Source of the DNA: Pseudomonas graminis
GTDB lineage: Bacteria > Pseudomonadota > Gammaproteobacteria > Pseudomonadales > Pseudomonadaceae
Reading direction: 5' to 3'
Length of the DNA: 64,000 bases
NCBI RefSeq assembly: GCF_013201545.1
Contig: NZ_CP053746.1
Coordinates: forward strand, 4,912,501-4,976,500
Position numbers and translations under genes: made by a program
The notes under the pieces: model-generated
What the model was told of the DNA's origin: nothing
Databases searched by the model: none
The model's input: only the letters and a program-made list of their open reading frames with translations
In this document: one piece after another, positions 7,926 through 17,673 of the stretch
Layout of the letters: every line of letters begins with the position of its first letter
Position numbering within the stretch: the first letter of the stretch is position 1

Positions 7926-9731
7926 CTAGGAGGGTGTGGCCGCGCGGCTCTTCACGGGGCAGACGACGCGGTGAAGATTCAGGGCTGTGTTGATGATGCC
8001 GATGTGGCTGAAGGCCTGGGGGAAGTTGCCAAGCATGCGGTTTTGCCGGGGGTCGTATTGTTCGGCGAGCAGGCCGACGTCGTTGCACAAGCCGCACAGG
8101 CGTTCGAACAGAACCTGGGCTTCTTCGTCGCGGCCTTGGAGCACGTAGACGTCAGCCAGCCAGAACGAACAGACCAGGAAGGTCCCTTCGCTGCCCGACA
8201 CGCCATCGGTGCTGCGTTCGCTGTCGTAGCGCAGCAGCAGGCCGTCCTTCATCAGCGACTGTTCAATCCGTGTGACGGTGCCGGTGACGCGGGGGTCGTC
8301 GATGGGGAGGAAGCCGGTCAGCGCAATCTGCAGCAGACTGGCGTCCATTTCCTGACCGCCGTAGGTCTGCACGAAGCTGCCCAGCGCGGTGTCGTAACCG
8401 TTGGCGCAGACGTCGGCGTGGATCTCATCGGCGACCGCCCGATAATGCCGTCCCCGCTCGCGGTCTTCAGGGCTCTCGCTGTGCGCCAGCACACCGGCAT
8501 TACGATCGAACGACACCCACGCCATGACTTTGGAATGGGTGAAATGCCGTGGCGCCGAGCGGATTTCCCAGATGCCGGCGTCCGGCTGGTGCCAGACCTT
8601 TTCCAGAAACGGCATGATCACTTTCTGGATTTCCGTGCTACGCGGCAACGCCGGCAAACCGTTTTTGAGTGCCTGGGTCATGGCGTCGGCCACTTCGCCG
8701 TACACGTCAAGCTGCACCTGACTGGCCGCGCCATTGCCGATCCGCACGGGACGCGACTGCTCGTAACCGGCCAGCCAGGGCAACTCATACTCCAGCAAGC
8801 GCCGCTCGCCTGCCAGGCCGTACATGATTTGCACCTGCTCCGGGTTGCCGGCGATGGAGCGCAGCAGCCAGTTGCGCCACGCGGTCGCTTCTTCGAAGTA
8901 GCCCAGGTTCATGAACGCCAGCAGGGTCATGGTCGCATCGCGCAGCCAGCAGAAGCGGTAATCCCAGTTGCGTTCGCCGCCCAGTTGCTCCGGTAACGAG
9001 GTGGTCACCGCCGCGACAATCCCGCCGGTTGGCGCGTAGGTCATGGCTTTGAGGGTGATCAGCGAGCGCTTGACTTGATCCGTCCAGGGACCGACATCGG
9101 GACAGCGGTCGGAAAATTCACGCCAGAACCTTTCGGTCTGTTGCAGCGCCGACTCAACATCGAAGCCAGCGCGCACCGGGTCATGGGAGACCTGCCAGGA
9201 CAGCGCGAAACCCAGGCGCTGGCCGGCTTCAACGCTGAAGAGACTCTCGGTGTGATGGTCCATCGGGTGCAGTTCGGCGGGCGTGCTCAGCACCAGCATG
9301 TTCGGCCCTGCAACAGCGGTCATGGTGTGCGGCTCGCGTTTCTCGACCCACGGCACGGTGCTGCCGTAGTCGAAGCGAATCGCCAGGTCCATGGAGAAAT
9401 CCACACGCCCTTCCACGCCAACGACGATCCGGACCACGCTGCTGTCGATTTCCATGGGCATGAAATCGATGAGCAGCGCCTGTCCGGTGTCGGTGGTGAA
9501 GAGGGTTTCGAGAATCAGTGTGCCGTCCCGATAGCGACGGCGTGATTGCGCACTGCCGTCCACCGGGGCCAGCTTCCAGCGCCCGTTGTTGCTGTCGCCG
9601 AGTAGCGCGGCAAAACAGGCGGGCGCATCAAAGCGCGGGAAACACAGCCAGTCCAGCGACCCGTCGCGGGCCACCAGCGCTGCAGTTCGGCAGTTGCCGA
9701 GCAGCGCGTAGTCTTCAATCAACACAGCCAT
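7926..9731 (-). CDS. Glycoside hydrolase family 15 protein (glucoamylase/trehalase-like)
   Basis: A cytoplasmic protein of 601 residues with the GH15 plan: an N-terminal beta-sandwich (IEDYALLGNCRTAALVARDG, SLDWLCFPRFDAP) and a C-terminal alpha/alpha barrel with the hallmark GGERNWDYRFCWLRDA. GH15 enzymes invert the anomeric centre and release glucose from alpha-glucans; bacterial members with this N-terminus include trehalases, so trehalose or a maltodextrin is a reasonable substrate here. The start is the ATG at 9731, not one further upstream, because of the AGAGGGA site and the conserved MAVLIEDYALLGN beginning. It is the last gene of the gnd-zwf-HAD-GH15 operon, 96 bases after the HAD gene. 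Confidence 0.9.
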   Translation of the reverse strand: MAVLIEDYALLGNCRTAALVARDGSLDWLCFPRFDAPACFAALLGDSNNGRWKLAPVDGSAQSRRRYRDGTLILETLFTTDTGQALLIDFMPMEIDSSVVRIVVGVEGRVDFSMDLAIRFDYGSTVPWVEKREPHTMTAVAGPNMLVLSTPAELHPMDHHTESLFSVEAGQRLGFALSWQVSHDPVRAGFDVESALQQTERFWREFSDRCPDVGPWTDQVKRSLITLKAMTYAPTGGIVAAVTTSLPEQLGGERNWDYRFCWLRDATMTLLAFMNLGYFEEATAWRNWLLRSIAGNPEQVQIMYGLAGERRLLEYELPWLAGYEQSRPVRIGNGAASQVQLDVYGEVADAMTQALKNGLPALPRSTEIQKVIMPFLEKVWHQPDAGIWEIRSAPRHFTHSKVMAWVSFDRNAGVLAHSESPEDRERGRHYRAVADEIHADVCANGYDTALGSFVQTYGGQEMDASLLQIALTGFLPIDDPRVTGTVTRIEQSLMKDGLLLRYDSERSTDGVSGSEGTFLVCSFWLADVYVLQGRDEEAQVLFERLCGLCNDVGLLAEQYDPRQNRMLGNFPQAFSHIGIINTALNLHRVVCPVKSRAATPS

Positions 9732-9827
9732 CGGGCAATTATCCCTCTTGTTGAGCACTTTATTCTTGTTGTCCGCCGCGCCCTCGAGTGGCGGTACCCG
9801 TGAGTAGCAGCGCAATCGCTGCCCCGA

Positions 9828-10646
9828 TTATCGAGGCAGGATGTATCGCTCGATGGCCTTGGCCAACCCGTCATCGGCATTGCTGTCGGTGACGTAATTG
9901 GCCTGAGTCTTGACGCCGACTTCGGCCTGCCCCATCGCGATCGACAGCCCGGCGCGCAGGAACATTGCCACGTCGTTGCCCGCATCACCGATTGCAGCCG
10001 TGTGGGACAGCGGCACGCCCAACGCATCGGCCAGCGTCTCAAGGGCTGTGCCCTTGTTAGCGTCCAGCGCGGTGACGTCCAGGTAGTAGGATTGCGAACG
10101 CGCTGCCAGTGCAGACTTGGCAATCAGCGGGTTGAGTTGGACCTCAAGGCGCTTGAGCAGCTCGAAGTCCTTGCTCGCCGCGACGATCTTGTCGATGCGG
10201 TCCAGGTAGTCGTCGAAGCTGTCGACCTGAACGAAGTCATAGCCCAGCGTGTTGCGCTCATGCTCCACGTAATCCCCTTCGGGATTGAGCAGCAGCCACT
10301 GGTCATCCGCAAACACCCAAACCGCCACCGCCTCGCTGGCGAACAGCTCAAGGCTGGTGCGCGCCGCGGTGGCAGGGATGCGGTGAGCCTTCAACAGGCT
10401 GCCGTCCGGGTTGATGATATTGGCGCCGTTGAACGCCACGGTTGGCAGCTTGATGCCAAGGGCCTCGATCTGTTGACGCATGGCCCGTGGCGGACGGCTG
10501 CTGGCGACCGAGAAATGAATCCCGGCCTTCTGCAGTTTGCGCACCGCGTCGATATTGGCCTGGCTGAGGCTGTGATCGGGGTGCAGCAGCGTGCCGTCGA
10601 TGTCGGACAACATGAACTGGATGAGGGGTTGCGAGACCTCAGTCAT
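9828..10646 (-). CDS. Cof-type HAD-superfamily phosphatase
   Basis: A soluble 272-residue HAD hydrolase of the Cof/YbiV type, which dephosphorylates sugar phosphates and related metabolites. The nucleophile motif is MLSDIDGTLL near the N-terminus (Asp nucleophile and Asp acid/base), motif II is SVASSRP, and motifs III/IV appear as KGTALETLADALG followed by AIGDAGNDVAMF. The start is the ATG at 10644-10646, which overlaps the zwf stop as ATGA, implying translational coupling. Its place after gnd and zwf suggests a sugar-phosphate substrate; the exact one is unknown. Confidence 0.9.
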   Translation of the reverse strand: MTEVSQPLIQFMLSDIDGTLLHPDHSLSQANIDAVRKLQKAGIHFSVASSRPPRAMRQQIEALGIKLPTVAFNGANIINPDGSLLKAHRIPATAARTSLELFASEAVAVWVFADDQWLLLNPEGDYVEHERNTLGYDFVQVDSFDDYLDRIDKIVAASKDFELLKRLEVQLNPLIAKSALAARSQSYYLDVTALDANKGTALETLADALGVPLSHTAAIGDAGNDVAMFLRAGLSIAMGQAEVGVKTQANYVTDSNADDGLAKAIERYILPR

Positions 10647-12166
10647 CCCAGACGCTGCCACGTGCGACCGTCACGGGCCAGCAACTCATCGGCCGCCGCC
10701 GGTCCGTCTTCACCCGCGTGGTACAGCTCCACTTGCGGATCCTTGGCCCAGGCATCGATGAATGGCTGCACGGCACGCCAGCCGTTCTCGATGTTGTCGG
10801 CGCGCTGGAACAGGGTCTGGTCGCCGGTCAGGCAGTCGTAGATCAGGGTTTCGTACCCGGTCGACGGCTGCATCTCGAAGAAGTCCTTGTAGGCAAAACC
10901 CAGCTCGATGGTCTGCATATCCAGGGTCGGACCGGGCTTTTTCGCCTGTAGATCAAACCACATGCCTTCGTCAGGCTGGATCTGGATCTTGAGGAAGTTT
11001 GGCGCGACGCTGTCGACATCGGTGTCACGGAACTGCGCGTACGGCGCCGGCTTGAAGCAGATGGCGATCTCGGTGTCGCGCACGCTCATGCGCTTGCCGG
11101 TGCGCAGGTAGAACGGCACGCCCATCCAGCGCCAGTTGTCGATCATCACCTTGAGCGCGACGTAGGTTTCAGTGTTGCTCTCGGCATCAACGCGGTCTTC
11201 CTGGCGATAACCTGTGACCGCCTTGCCGTCGACGCTGCTCTCGGAATACTGACCGCGCACCGAGTTGGCCAGCGCTTCCATTTCCGACCAGGGCCGGATC
11301 GCACCCACCACCTTGGCCTTCTCGCCGCGCACAGCATCAGCACCGAAAGCAGCGGGCGGTTCCATTGCCACCATCGCCAGCAGCTGGAACAGGTGATTGG
11401 GCACCATGTCCCGCAGCGCGCCAGTGGTCTCGTAAAAGCTGCCACGGGTTTCAACGCCCACGGTTTCGGCCGCGGTGATCTGCACGTGGTCAATGTAATG
11501 GTTGTTCCAGAACGACTCGAACAGACCGTTGGAGAACCGGCTAACCAGAATGTTCTGCACCGTTTCCTTGCCCAGGTAATGGTCGATCCGGTAGATCTGC
11601 TTCTCGCTCATGACCTTCAGCAAGCAGTTGTTCAGTGCGACAGCGCTGGGCAGGTCGTGGCCGAACGGCTTCTCGATCACCACGCGACGGAAGCTCTCGT
11701 CGTCTTCGACCATCAGCCCGGAAGAGCCCAGACGCTGCGTCACTTCACTGAAGAAACGCGGCGCGGTCGCCAGGTAGAACACGGCGTTGCGGGTGCCCGT
11801 GCTCTTGATCTTTGCGTCGATGTCCGCGTACGTGGAATCGTCGAGAAAATCGCCGGTGATGTACGTGATGCGCTTCGACAGGCTGCCCCACAGCGCCGGA
11901 TCCAGAGGCTCTTCGCCGCCCTGGGCGACCTTGCTGGCCGCCTCCTGACGAATGAAGTCCTCGAGCTTTTTGGCGAAATCGGCATCGCTGACGGTGTTGT
12001 GGTCAACGCCGACGATGTGCAGGTCCTCCCCCACCAACCCGTCGCGAAACAGGTTGTAGAGGGCCGGCATCAGCAGCCGTTTGACCAGATCACCATGGGC
12101 GCCGAAGAGAAACAGCGTGGTCGCCGGAGCGACCGGCGCATTCTGCTTGCTGCGGGACAGACCCAT
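10643..12166 (-). CDS. zwf: Glucose-6-phosphate 1-dehydrogenase
   Basis: Oxidises glucose-6-phosphate to 6-phosphogluconolactone with production of NADPH or NADH. At 507 residues it is full length. It shows the N-terminal coenzyme site FLFGAHGDLVKRLLMPALY and the active-site RIDHYLGKETVQN. The coenzyme motif has His where most enzymes have Ser (GASGDL). It is paired with gnd, as in P. putida zwfB-gntZ, and not with the hexR-pgl-eda set, so it looks like a second isozyme feeding the oxidative pentose phosphate branch. Its ATG overlaps the gnd stop (TAATG) and its stop overlaps the HAD start. Confidence 0.95.
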   Translation of the reverse strand: MGLSRSKQNAPVAPATTLFLFGAHGDLVKRLLMPALYNLFRDGLVGEDLHIVGVDHNTVSDADFAKKLEDFIRQEAASKVAQGGEEPLDPALWGSLSKRITYITGDFLDDSTYADIDAKIKSTGTRNAVFYLATAPRFFSEVTQRLGSSGLMVEDDESFRRVVIEKPFGHDLPSAVALNNCLLKVMSEKQIYRIDHYLGKETVQNILVSRFSNGLFESFWNNHYIDHVQITAAETVGVETRGSFYETTGALRDMVPNHLFQLLAMVAMEPPAAFGADAVRGEKAKVVGAIRPWSEMEALANSVRGQYSESSVDGKAVTGYRQEDRVDAESNTETYVALKVMIDNWRWMGVPFYLRTGKRMSVRDTEIAICFKPAPYAQFRDTDVDSVAPNFLKIQIQPDEGMWFDLQAKKPGPTLDMQTIELGFAYKDFFEMQPSTGYETLIYDCLTGDQTLFQRADNIENGWRAVQPFIDAWAKDPQVELYHAGEDGPAAADELLARDGRTWQRLG

Positions 12167-13143
12167 TATTTTGGTTCCTTATGACCACCGAATCCGAAAC
12201 GCATGGCGGACAGCATTTTGTCGCCGTACGTGCTTTGTTGACGTGAGCGGAAGCGGGCGAACAGCGAAGTGGACAAGACCGGAACCGGTACCGCCTGTTC
12301 CATGGCCGCTTCGATGGTCCAGCGGCCTTCACCGCTGTCGGCCACGGAGCCGGAATAGGCGTTGAGCTGTGGGTCGGCGGCCAGCGCATCGGCGGTCAGG
12401 TCCAGCAGCCAGGAGGACACCACGCTGCCGCGACGCCAGACTTCGGCGATGTCGCCCAGGTTCAGGTCAAAGCGCTGTTCAGCCGGGAGGTTGTCCGAAT
12501 TCTTGGTCTTGAGGATGTCGAAGCCTTCGGCGAAGGCCTGCATCATGCCGTACTCGATGCCGTTATGAATCATCTTGACGAAGTGCCCGGCGCCCGGCGG
12601 GCCGGCGTGGATGTAACCGTGCTCGGCGCGCGGATCGGCGTCTTTGGAACGATCTTTGGTGCGCGGGATGTCGCCGATGCCCGGGGCCAGGGTCTTGAAG
12701 ATCGGGTCGAGGCGCGTGACGACGTCGGTTTCGCCGCCGATCATCATGCAGTAGCCGCGTTCCAGACCCCAGACGCCGCCGGAGGTGCCGACATCGACGT
12801 AGTGCAGATTTTTGTCTTTCAACGCGAGGGAGCGACGGACGTCGTCCTTGTAGAAGGTGTTGCCGCCGTCAATGATCACGTCGTCGGCATCGAGCAAGGA
12901 CGCCAGCTCGTTGATGGTGTCTTCGGTTGGAGCGCCAGCAGGCAACATCACCCAGACGGCTCGCGGTTTTTCCAGGGCAGCGACCAGTGACGCGAGGTCG
13001 TGGGCTGGTGTCGAACCTTCGTTGGCAAGCGTGGTGCGAGACGTCTCATCGCGATCATAGACCACAGTCGTGTGGCCATTGAGCATCAGTCGACGTGCGA
13101 TGTTGCCGCCCATGCGGCCTAGTCCAACAATCCCGAGTTGCAT
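12166..13143 (-). CDS. gnd: 6-phosphogluconate dehydrogenase, decarboxylating (short type)
   Basis: Converts 6-phosphogluconate to ribulose-5-phosphate and CO2 with reduction of NAD(P)+. At 325 residues it belongs to the short GntZ/YqeC class, not the 470-residue E. coli class. The coenzyme fold is [18 protein letters not shown], the substrate motif is [10 protein letters not shown], and the catalytic Lys/Asn region is [14 protein letters not shown]. The ATG at 13143 is chosen because AAGGAG lies nine bases upstream. It is the first gene of the operon that continues through zwf, the HAD phosphatase and GH15. I found no TTGT-N8-ACAA HexR site upstream. Confidence 0.95.
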   Translation of the reverse strand: MQLGIVGLGRMGGNIARRLMLNGHTTVVYDRDETSRTTLANEGSTPAHDLASLVAALEKPRAVWVMLPAGAPTEDTINELASLLDADDVIIDGGNTFYKDDVRRSLALKDKNLHYVDVGTSGGVWGLERGYCMMIGGETDVVTRLDPIFKTLAPGIGDIPRTKDRSKDADPRAEHGYIHAGPPGAGHFVKMIHNGIEYGMMQAFAEGFDILKTKNSDNLPAEQRFDLNLGDIAEVWRRGSVVSSWLLDLTADALAADPQLNAYSGSVADSGEGRWTIEAAMEQAVPVPVLSTSLFARFRSRQQSTYGDKMLSAMRFGFGGHKEPK

Positions 13144-13464
13144 GTAGAGGTGCTCCTTAATCAAATTCAGAGGTGCCTCAGTTTATAGCCCAGTGCCGCA
13201 TAGTGGGTTAGTCCGGGGAGGCAAACTATGGTTTCCCGGTGAAAAATGTTTCATGTGCATCGGCACAGAGGTCTGCAAGACTGCCCTATGACGCAGGTTT
13301 TCGCGATCAAGAAACGTTCGCGACAATCGTAAATAAAAAAGTTCCTTTTTTACGCAAAAGAAATCAGAATCCCGGCCGATAGAGGTAGTGAGCAGGACAT
13401 GCCGAGTAGCAGACGTCCTTGCTAGAACCTTATGAAGTTGAATCCGCCATTTGCGAGGTGTGCA
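13144..13464. other. Divergent intergenic region upstream of gnd
   Basis: About 320 bases between gnd (minus) and the 57-residue gene (plus). It contains an A/T-rich perfect hairpin around 13336-13352 (AAAAAAG, TTC, CTTTTTT) and two TCGCGA palindromes near 13302 and 13318. No gene is evident. The region presumably carries both promoters. Confidence 0.5.
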
Positions 13465-13638
13465 ATGGGTACAGTAATGACAGCCAATGCTCCACAGACC
13501 CTTTACGTCACCATCCGTCGTGACGAGCTGCGCCAGCTCAGGGAAGAACGCGCCGTATTGCAGAAGAAAGTCGCCCAGCTGACGTCGATGCTGCAGCACG
13601 CCCAGCTCATCGGCAGCGGCACAGCCCTGCACGCCTGA
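13465..13638 (+). CDS. Small coiled-coil protein (57 aa)
   Basis: A 57-residue protein starting MGTVMTANAPQTLYVTI. A single amphipathic coiled-coil segment (DELRQLREERAVLQKKVAQL) dominates, so it may dimerise. The start at 13465 has GAGGTG a few bases upstream; an in-frame ATG at 13432 adds 11 residues but has no ribosome site. The product is unknown. It is followed by a hairpin (13669-13693). Confidence 0.68.
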   Translation: MGTVMTANAPQTLYVTIRRDELRQLREERAVLQKKVAQLTSMLQHAQLIGSGTALHA

Positions 13639-13668
13639 CCCACGACGCTCCTTCGCCACGCATTACCA

Positions 13669-13693
13669 GGCAAGCCCGATTTGCAGGCTTGCC
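13669..13693 (+). terminator. Hairpin after the 57-aa gene
   Basis: GGCAAGCC and GGCTTGCC form a perfect 8-bp stem with a 9-base loop. No T-tract follows on the plus strand, so it could be a REP-like element instead of a terminator. Confidence 0.35.
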
Positions 13694-13859
13694 GGCGCAA
13701 CGTTCGATCCCGCTCGCGTCCTTGCTCGCGTCCTTCTTGTAGTGCCGCACGCCTGGCACGCATTTCGACCTTCGTCGGACCCGACACACGCTGTTACGTT
13801 CCCCGCCCCGCTCTGTTGTGCGCGTTTGTAGCAGCTTTTTCCAGTTTCACCACCCTCCC

Positions 13860-13875
13860 CTGACAAAATTTTCAC
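13860..13875 (+). promoter_or_regulatory. Possible ColR-like site upstream of cptA
   Basis: CTGACAAAATTTTCAC matches 14 of 16 positions of the ColR motif as I remember it from P. putida (YYNASNNYTTTTTCAC). It lies 113 bases before the start of a lipid A/LPS phosphoethanolamine transferase, the kind of gene that ColRS controls. The 350-base gap from 13639 to 13988 shows no other clear element. Confidence 0.3.
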
Positions 13876-13988
13876 TCGCCTGAAAACATAATCCCGACCC
13901 TCAACGTATAGGTTGCTGGCCAATTGCTGGCACTTGAATGAATTCGGGCGGTCCTTCGTCGCCTGAAAGGTCTGTAGCGGAGCGCTTG

Positions 13989-15734
13989 ATGGCAACGATG
14001 AAACGGAGCACTGCGACTCCGAAAGGGTTCGACTGGGCCGGCGTGATCTGGCTGTTTGTGTTTTTCTGGTACTTCTCCGGCATCACCCAACTGCTTATCC
14101 AGCTCACCGGCATCACCGGTTTTGCCGGCTTCCGCCAGGCATTCGTCATCAGCGGCATCTGGCTCGCACCTATGTTGCTGTTTCCCCGCAAGACCCGCGT
14201 CATGGCCGCCGTCATCGGCGTGATTCTGTGGGCCTGCTCCATGGCGAGCCTGGGTTACTTCTTCATTTATCAGCAGGAGTTTTCCCAGAGCGTCATCTTC
14301 ATCATGTTCGAATCGAACATTTCTGAAGCCGGCGAGTACATGACCCAGTACTTTGCGTGGTGGATCGTACTGGCGTTCATCGCCCACACCGCTTTTGCGA
14401 TTTTCCTTTGGACACGCCTGCGTCCGGTGTACATGCCGCGCCCCCGCGCCTACGCCGTTGCAGCGGCGCTGTTGATCGGCATCATCGGCTACCCGCTCGC
14501 CAAACAGTTTGCGCGGTTCGACGAAGCATCGACCGCGCTGGAAGCCTTTGAATCACGTATCGAGCCGGCGGTGCCATGGCAGATGATCGTTGCCTACCAC
14601 CGTTACACCCAGCAACTGGACGGCATGCAGGACATGCTGACCAGCAGCAACAACATCGCGCCGCTGAAAAACCTCAAGGACCAGCAGGCCAACCTGCCGA
14701 CCACTCTGGTGCTGGTGATCGGCGAGTCGACCAACCGCGGCCGGATGCACCTATATGGCTACCCGCGCCAGACCACACCGAACCTGGACGCCATGAAGGA
14801 TCAGCTGCAGGTGTTCAACAACGTCATCACGCCACGGCCTTACACCATCGAGGCCCTGCAGCAGGTATTAACCTTCGCCGACGAAGAGAACCCGGACCTT
14901 TACCTGAAGACGCCATCAATCGTCAGCGTGATGAAACAGGCGGGTTACAAGACCTTCTGGATCACCAACCAGCAGACGATGACCAAGCGCAACACCATGC
15001 TCACCACCTTCTCCGAGCAGGCTGACGAGCAGGTCTATCTGAACAACAACCGTAATCAGAACGCCCGCCAGTACGACGGCGACGTGCTGGCGCCGTTCGC
15101 CAAGGCCCTGACTGACGCCGCGCCGCGCAAGTTGATCGTGGTGCATTTGCTCGGTACGCACATGGCCTACCAGTACCGTTTCCCGGAGGAGTTCGCGAAA
15201 TTCAGCGGACGTGACGGCGTGCCGGCGGACATCGATGACAGCAAGCTGGAGTTCTACAACAGCTACGACAACGCGGTGCTGTACAACGATTTCGTGGTGT
15301 CCAGCCTGATCAAGGAGTACGGCAAGGCCGACCCGAACGGCTTCCTGCTGTACCTCTCGGACCACGGCGAAGACGTCTATGACTCGCCAGGCCGCAACAC
15401 CCTGGGCCGCAACGAGAACAAGCCGACCATCCCGATGTACACCGTGCCCTTCATTGCCTACGCCTCGCCGAAGTGGAAGCAGAGCCATGACTGGAATTTC
15501 GAGAGCATCCACGACCGGCCTTACACCAGCTCGAACCTGATCCATACATGGGCGCAACTGGCGGGTTTGAGCTTTGATGAACTCGACACCACGAAAAGCC
15601 TGGTCAGCCTGGACTTCAAGGCACGGCCCCGCTTGATCGGCGACCCCTACGCGCCGAAAGGCCTGAGTGATTATGCCCACATGGAGAAAGCGGCCAGCCA
15701 GCCCGGCGCGATGCCCGAGGTGGTGCAGAAGTAA
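13989..15734 (+). CDS. cptA: Phosphoethanolamine transferase CptA-type
   Basis: An inner-membrane enzyme that transfers phosphoethanolamine from phosphatidylethanolamine to LPS core sugar. At 581 residues it matches E. coli CptA. Hydrophobic segments cover roughly residues 17-170 (for example WAGVIWLFVFFWYFSGITQL), followed by a periplasmic sulfatase-fold domain. Metal and active-site motifs are VLVIGESTNRGRMHLYGYPR, a likely nucleophile Thr in TPRPYTIEALQQ, and YLSDHGEDVYD. The ATG at 13989 (MATMKRS) follows AGCGGAGCGCTTG. A longer in-frame start at 13938 lacks a ribosome site. EptA is the alternative family, but the GESTNR and RPYTIEA motifs fit CptA better. It ends at a strong terminator. 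Confidence 0.88.
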   Translation: MATMKRSTATPKGFDWAGVIWLFVFFWYFSGITQLLIQLTGITGFAGFRQAFVISGIWLAPMLLFPRKTRVMAAVIGVILWACSMASLGYFFIYQQEFSQSVIFIMFESNISEAGEYMTQYFAWWIVLAFIAHTAFAIFLWTRLRPVYMPRPRAYAVAAALLIGIIGYPLAKQFARFDEASTALEAFESRIEPAVPWQMIVAYHRYTQQLDGMQDMLTSSNNIAPLKNLKDQQANLPTTLVLVIGESTNRGRMHLYGYPRQTTPNLDAMKDQLQVFNNVITPRPYTIEALQQVLTFADEENPDLYLKTPSIVSVMKQAGYKTFWITNQQTMTKRNTMLTTFSEQADEQVYLNNNRNQNARQYDGDVLAPFAKALTDAAPRKLIVVHLLGTHMAYQYRFPEEFAKFSGRDGVPADIDDSKLEFYNSYDNAVLYNDFVVSSLIKEYGKADPNGFLLYLSDHGEDVYDSPGRNTLGRNENKPTIPMYTVPFIAYASPKWKQSHDWNFESIHDRPYTSSNLIHTWAQLAGLSFDELDTTKSLVSLDFKARPRLIGDPYAPKGLSDYAHMEKAASQPGAMPEVVQK

Positions 15735-15763
15735 CTGAAGCGAATGAGCGTTCGCTGCAAACG

Positions 15764-15792
15764 AAAAGGCCTGCGCAATGCAGGCCTTTTTT
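15764..15792. terminator. Bidirectional terminator between cptA and the TerC gene
   Basis: AAAAGGCCTGC and GCAGGCCTTTT form a perfect 11-bp stem with a short GCAAT loop, followed by a T-run on the plus strand and preceded by A-rich sequence that gives a T-run on the minus strand. It separates two convergent genes. Confidence 0.88.
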
Positions 15793-15827
15793 GTTTTCGT
15801 GTCGGGAAGCTTATGCGTCAGCGACGA

Positions 15828-17384
15828 TCATGAAGAAGGCGTCTGGCGCAACAGCACGCGGGTCACCCGCCGCTCCTGCACGTGCACGACCTTCATGTGC
15901 CAACCCTGCCACTGCACCTCATCGCCGATTACCGGCAATCGATCCAGCAGGCTTACCACTAGTCCGGCCAAGGTCTGATAGTCATCCGTCGCCCGCGCTT
16001 TGAAGCCGATGCGCTCGCGCAAATGACTCAGGTTCATGGCGGCATTGACCAGCACGCCCTCGCCTTCTTCGATCAAGTCCGGCCCCTCGATCTCGCTGGC
16101 GTCCGGCAGTTCGCCGGCGATGGATTCGAGAATGTCGGTCATGGTCAGGATGCCAGCGAAATCGCCGAATTCGTTGATCACGAACGCAATGTGCGTGGAC
16201 TGCGCGCGCATCTGTTCCAGGGCGTTGAGGATCGAGAAGCTCTCAAGCAGGTTGAGCGTCGGTCGGGCCAAGTGTTCGATGTTCGGCTCGACGCCGGACA
16301 GCCAGGCGTTGAGCATTTCCTTCTTGTGCACGAAGCCCAGCGGCTCGTCGATGCGCCCGCCGCGGATCAGCGGCAGCCGTGAGTACGACGAGCTGACCAG
16401 TCGCTGGCGAATGGAGTCCGGCGTGTCGTCCAGATCGATTACGTCGACGTCGCTGCGCACCGTCATCACACCGCGAATGGGCCGCTGCGCCAATTGCAGG
16501 ACGCCGCTGATCATCACGCGCTCACGGCGGTCGAAAACCACCTCGTCGCTGTCGCCCTCGAGCATGTCGGCGATTTCCTCGCCGACCTCCTCTGCGCTCG
16601 GCCTGCGCCCACCCAACAGGCGCAACACGGCATGGGCGGTGCGCTCGCGGCGTGGCAGGTCGCCTTTTACGCTGCGTTTACGCCGTGCCCGGGCGATCTG
16701 GTTGAACACCTCGATCAGGATCGAGAAACCGATGGCGGCGTACAGATAGCCCTTGGGAATATGGAAACCCAGTCCGTCGGCGGTCAGGCTGAAGCCGATC
16801 ATCATCAGAAAGCCCAGGCACAGCATGATCACCGTCGGATGGGCGTTGACGAAGGCGGTCAGCGGTTTGCTGGCGATGATCATGATGGCGATCGAGAACA
16901 CCACGGCGATCATCATGATCGACAGTTCATCGACCATGCCCACGGCGGTGATCACGGCGTCCAGGGAGAACACCGCGTCGAGTACGACGATTTGCGCGAC
17001 GATCGGCCAGAACAGCGCGTAGGTCGTGCTGCCCGCGCGCTGGGTAACGTGGCCTTCGAGGCGCTCGTGCAATTCCATGGTCGCCTTGAACAGCAGGAAC
17101 ACACCGCCGAACAGCATGATCAAGTCGCGCCCGGAGAAGCTCTTCTCGAAGATTTCGAACAGTGGCTCGGTCAGCGTGACCATCCACGAAATGCTCGCGA
17201 GCAGGCCCAGACGCATGATTAAGGCCAGCGACAGGCCCAGGACACGCGCGCGGTCGCGCTGCTCGGGCGGCAACTTGTCGGCGAGGATGGCAATGAACAC
17301 CAGGTTGTCGATGCCCAGCACCAGTTCGAGCACGATCAGGGTCAACAGGCCAAGCCAGGCCGTGGGATCAGCGATCCATTCCAT
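15828..17384 (-). CDS. TerC-family membrane protein with CBS and CorC domains
   Basis: A 518-residue inner-membrane protein like E. coli YoaE and YegH. The N-terminal 230 residues form a TerC membrane domain with about seven hydrophobic segments and the signature [21 protein letters not shown] pair of CBS domains follows (about 300-420), and then a CorC/HlyC-associated domain (ending [25 protein letters not shown]). TerC proteins are linked to metal export and to metal loading of exported proteins; the substrate here is not evident. The ATG follows GGGGCGCTGACCC. Confidence 0.9.
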   Translation of the reverse strand: MEWIADPTAWLGLLTLIVLELVLGIDNLVFIAILADKLPPEQRDRARVLGLSLALIMRLGLLASISWMVTLTEPLFEIFEKSFSGRDLIMLFGGVFLLFKATMELHERLEGHVTQRAGSTTYALFWPIVAQIVVLDAVFSLDAVITAVGMVDELSIMMIAVVFSIAIMIIASKPLTAFVNAHPTVIMLCLGFLMMIGFSLTADGLGFHIPKGYLYAAIGFSILIEVFNQIARARRKRSVKGDLPRRERTAHAVLRLLGGRRPSAEEVGEEIADMLEGDSDEVVFDRRERVMISGVLQLAQRPIRGVMTVRSDVDVIDLDDTPDSIRQRLVSSSYSRLPLIRGGRIDEPLGFVHKKEMLNAWLSGVEPNIEHLARPTLNLLESFSILNALEQMRAQSTHIAFVINEFGDFAGILTMTDILESIAGELPDASEIEGPDLIEEGEGVLVNAAMNLSHLRERIGFKARATDDYQTLAGLVVSLLDRLPVIGDEVQWQGWHMKVVHVQERRVTRVLLRQTPSS

Positions 17385-17673
17385 GGGTCAGCGCCCCTTC
17401 TCGGTCGATGGGACAGACATGAAAAGGCCCGACGTGCCGGAGGGCAGGTCGAGCCAGACAGAAATTCTGATTAGACGGGATAAAGCGAGGTGAACACCTG
17501 CAACCCTGTATGAAGGGAATCGGCGACTGGAAGGTTCCAGAGAGAGCGACATGTGAGTCCTGAAAGCAATACGGGAGGCGATCCTATCGCGCTCCCGGAA
17601 TCGTCTTACAGGAAAGAACTGTTACAAAGGGTTTGCGCATCGAGTGGGACCAGTTGTGGCCATCACCTGCACG

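Noticed and set aside
13750-13766. Sigma-54 promoter-like CTGGCACGCATTT before cptA
   Set aside because: The -12 element (TTGCA/T) is absent at the right spacing.
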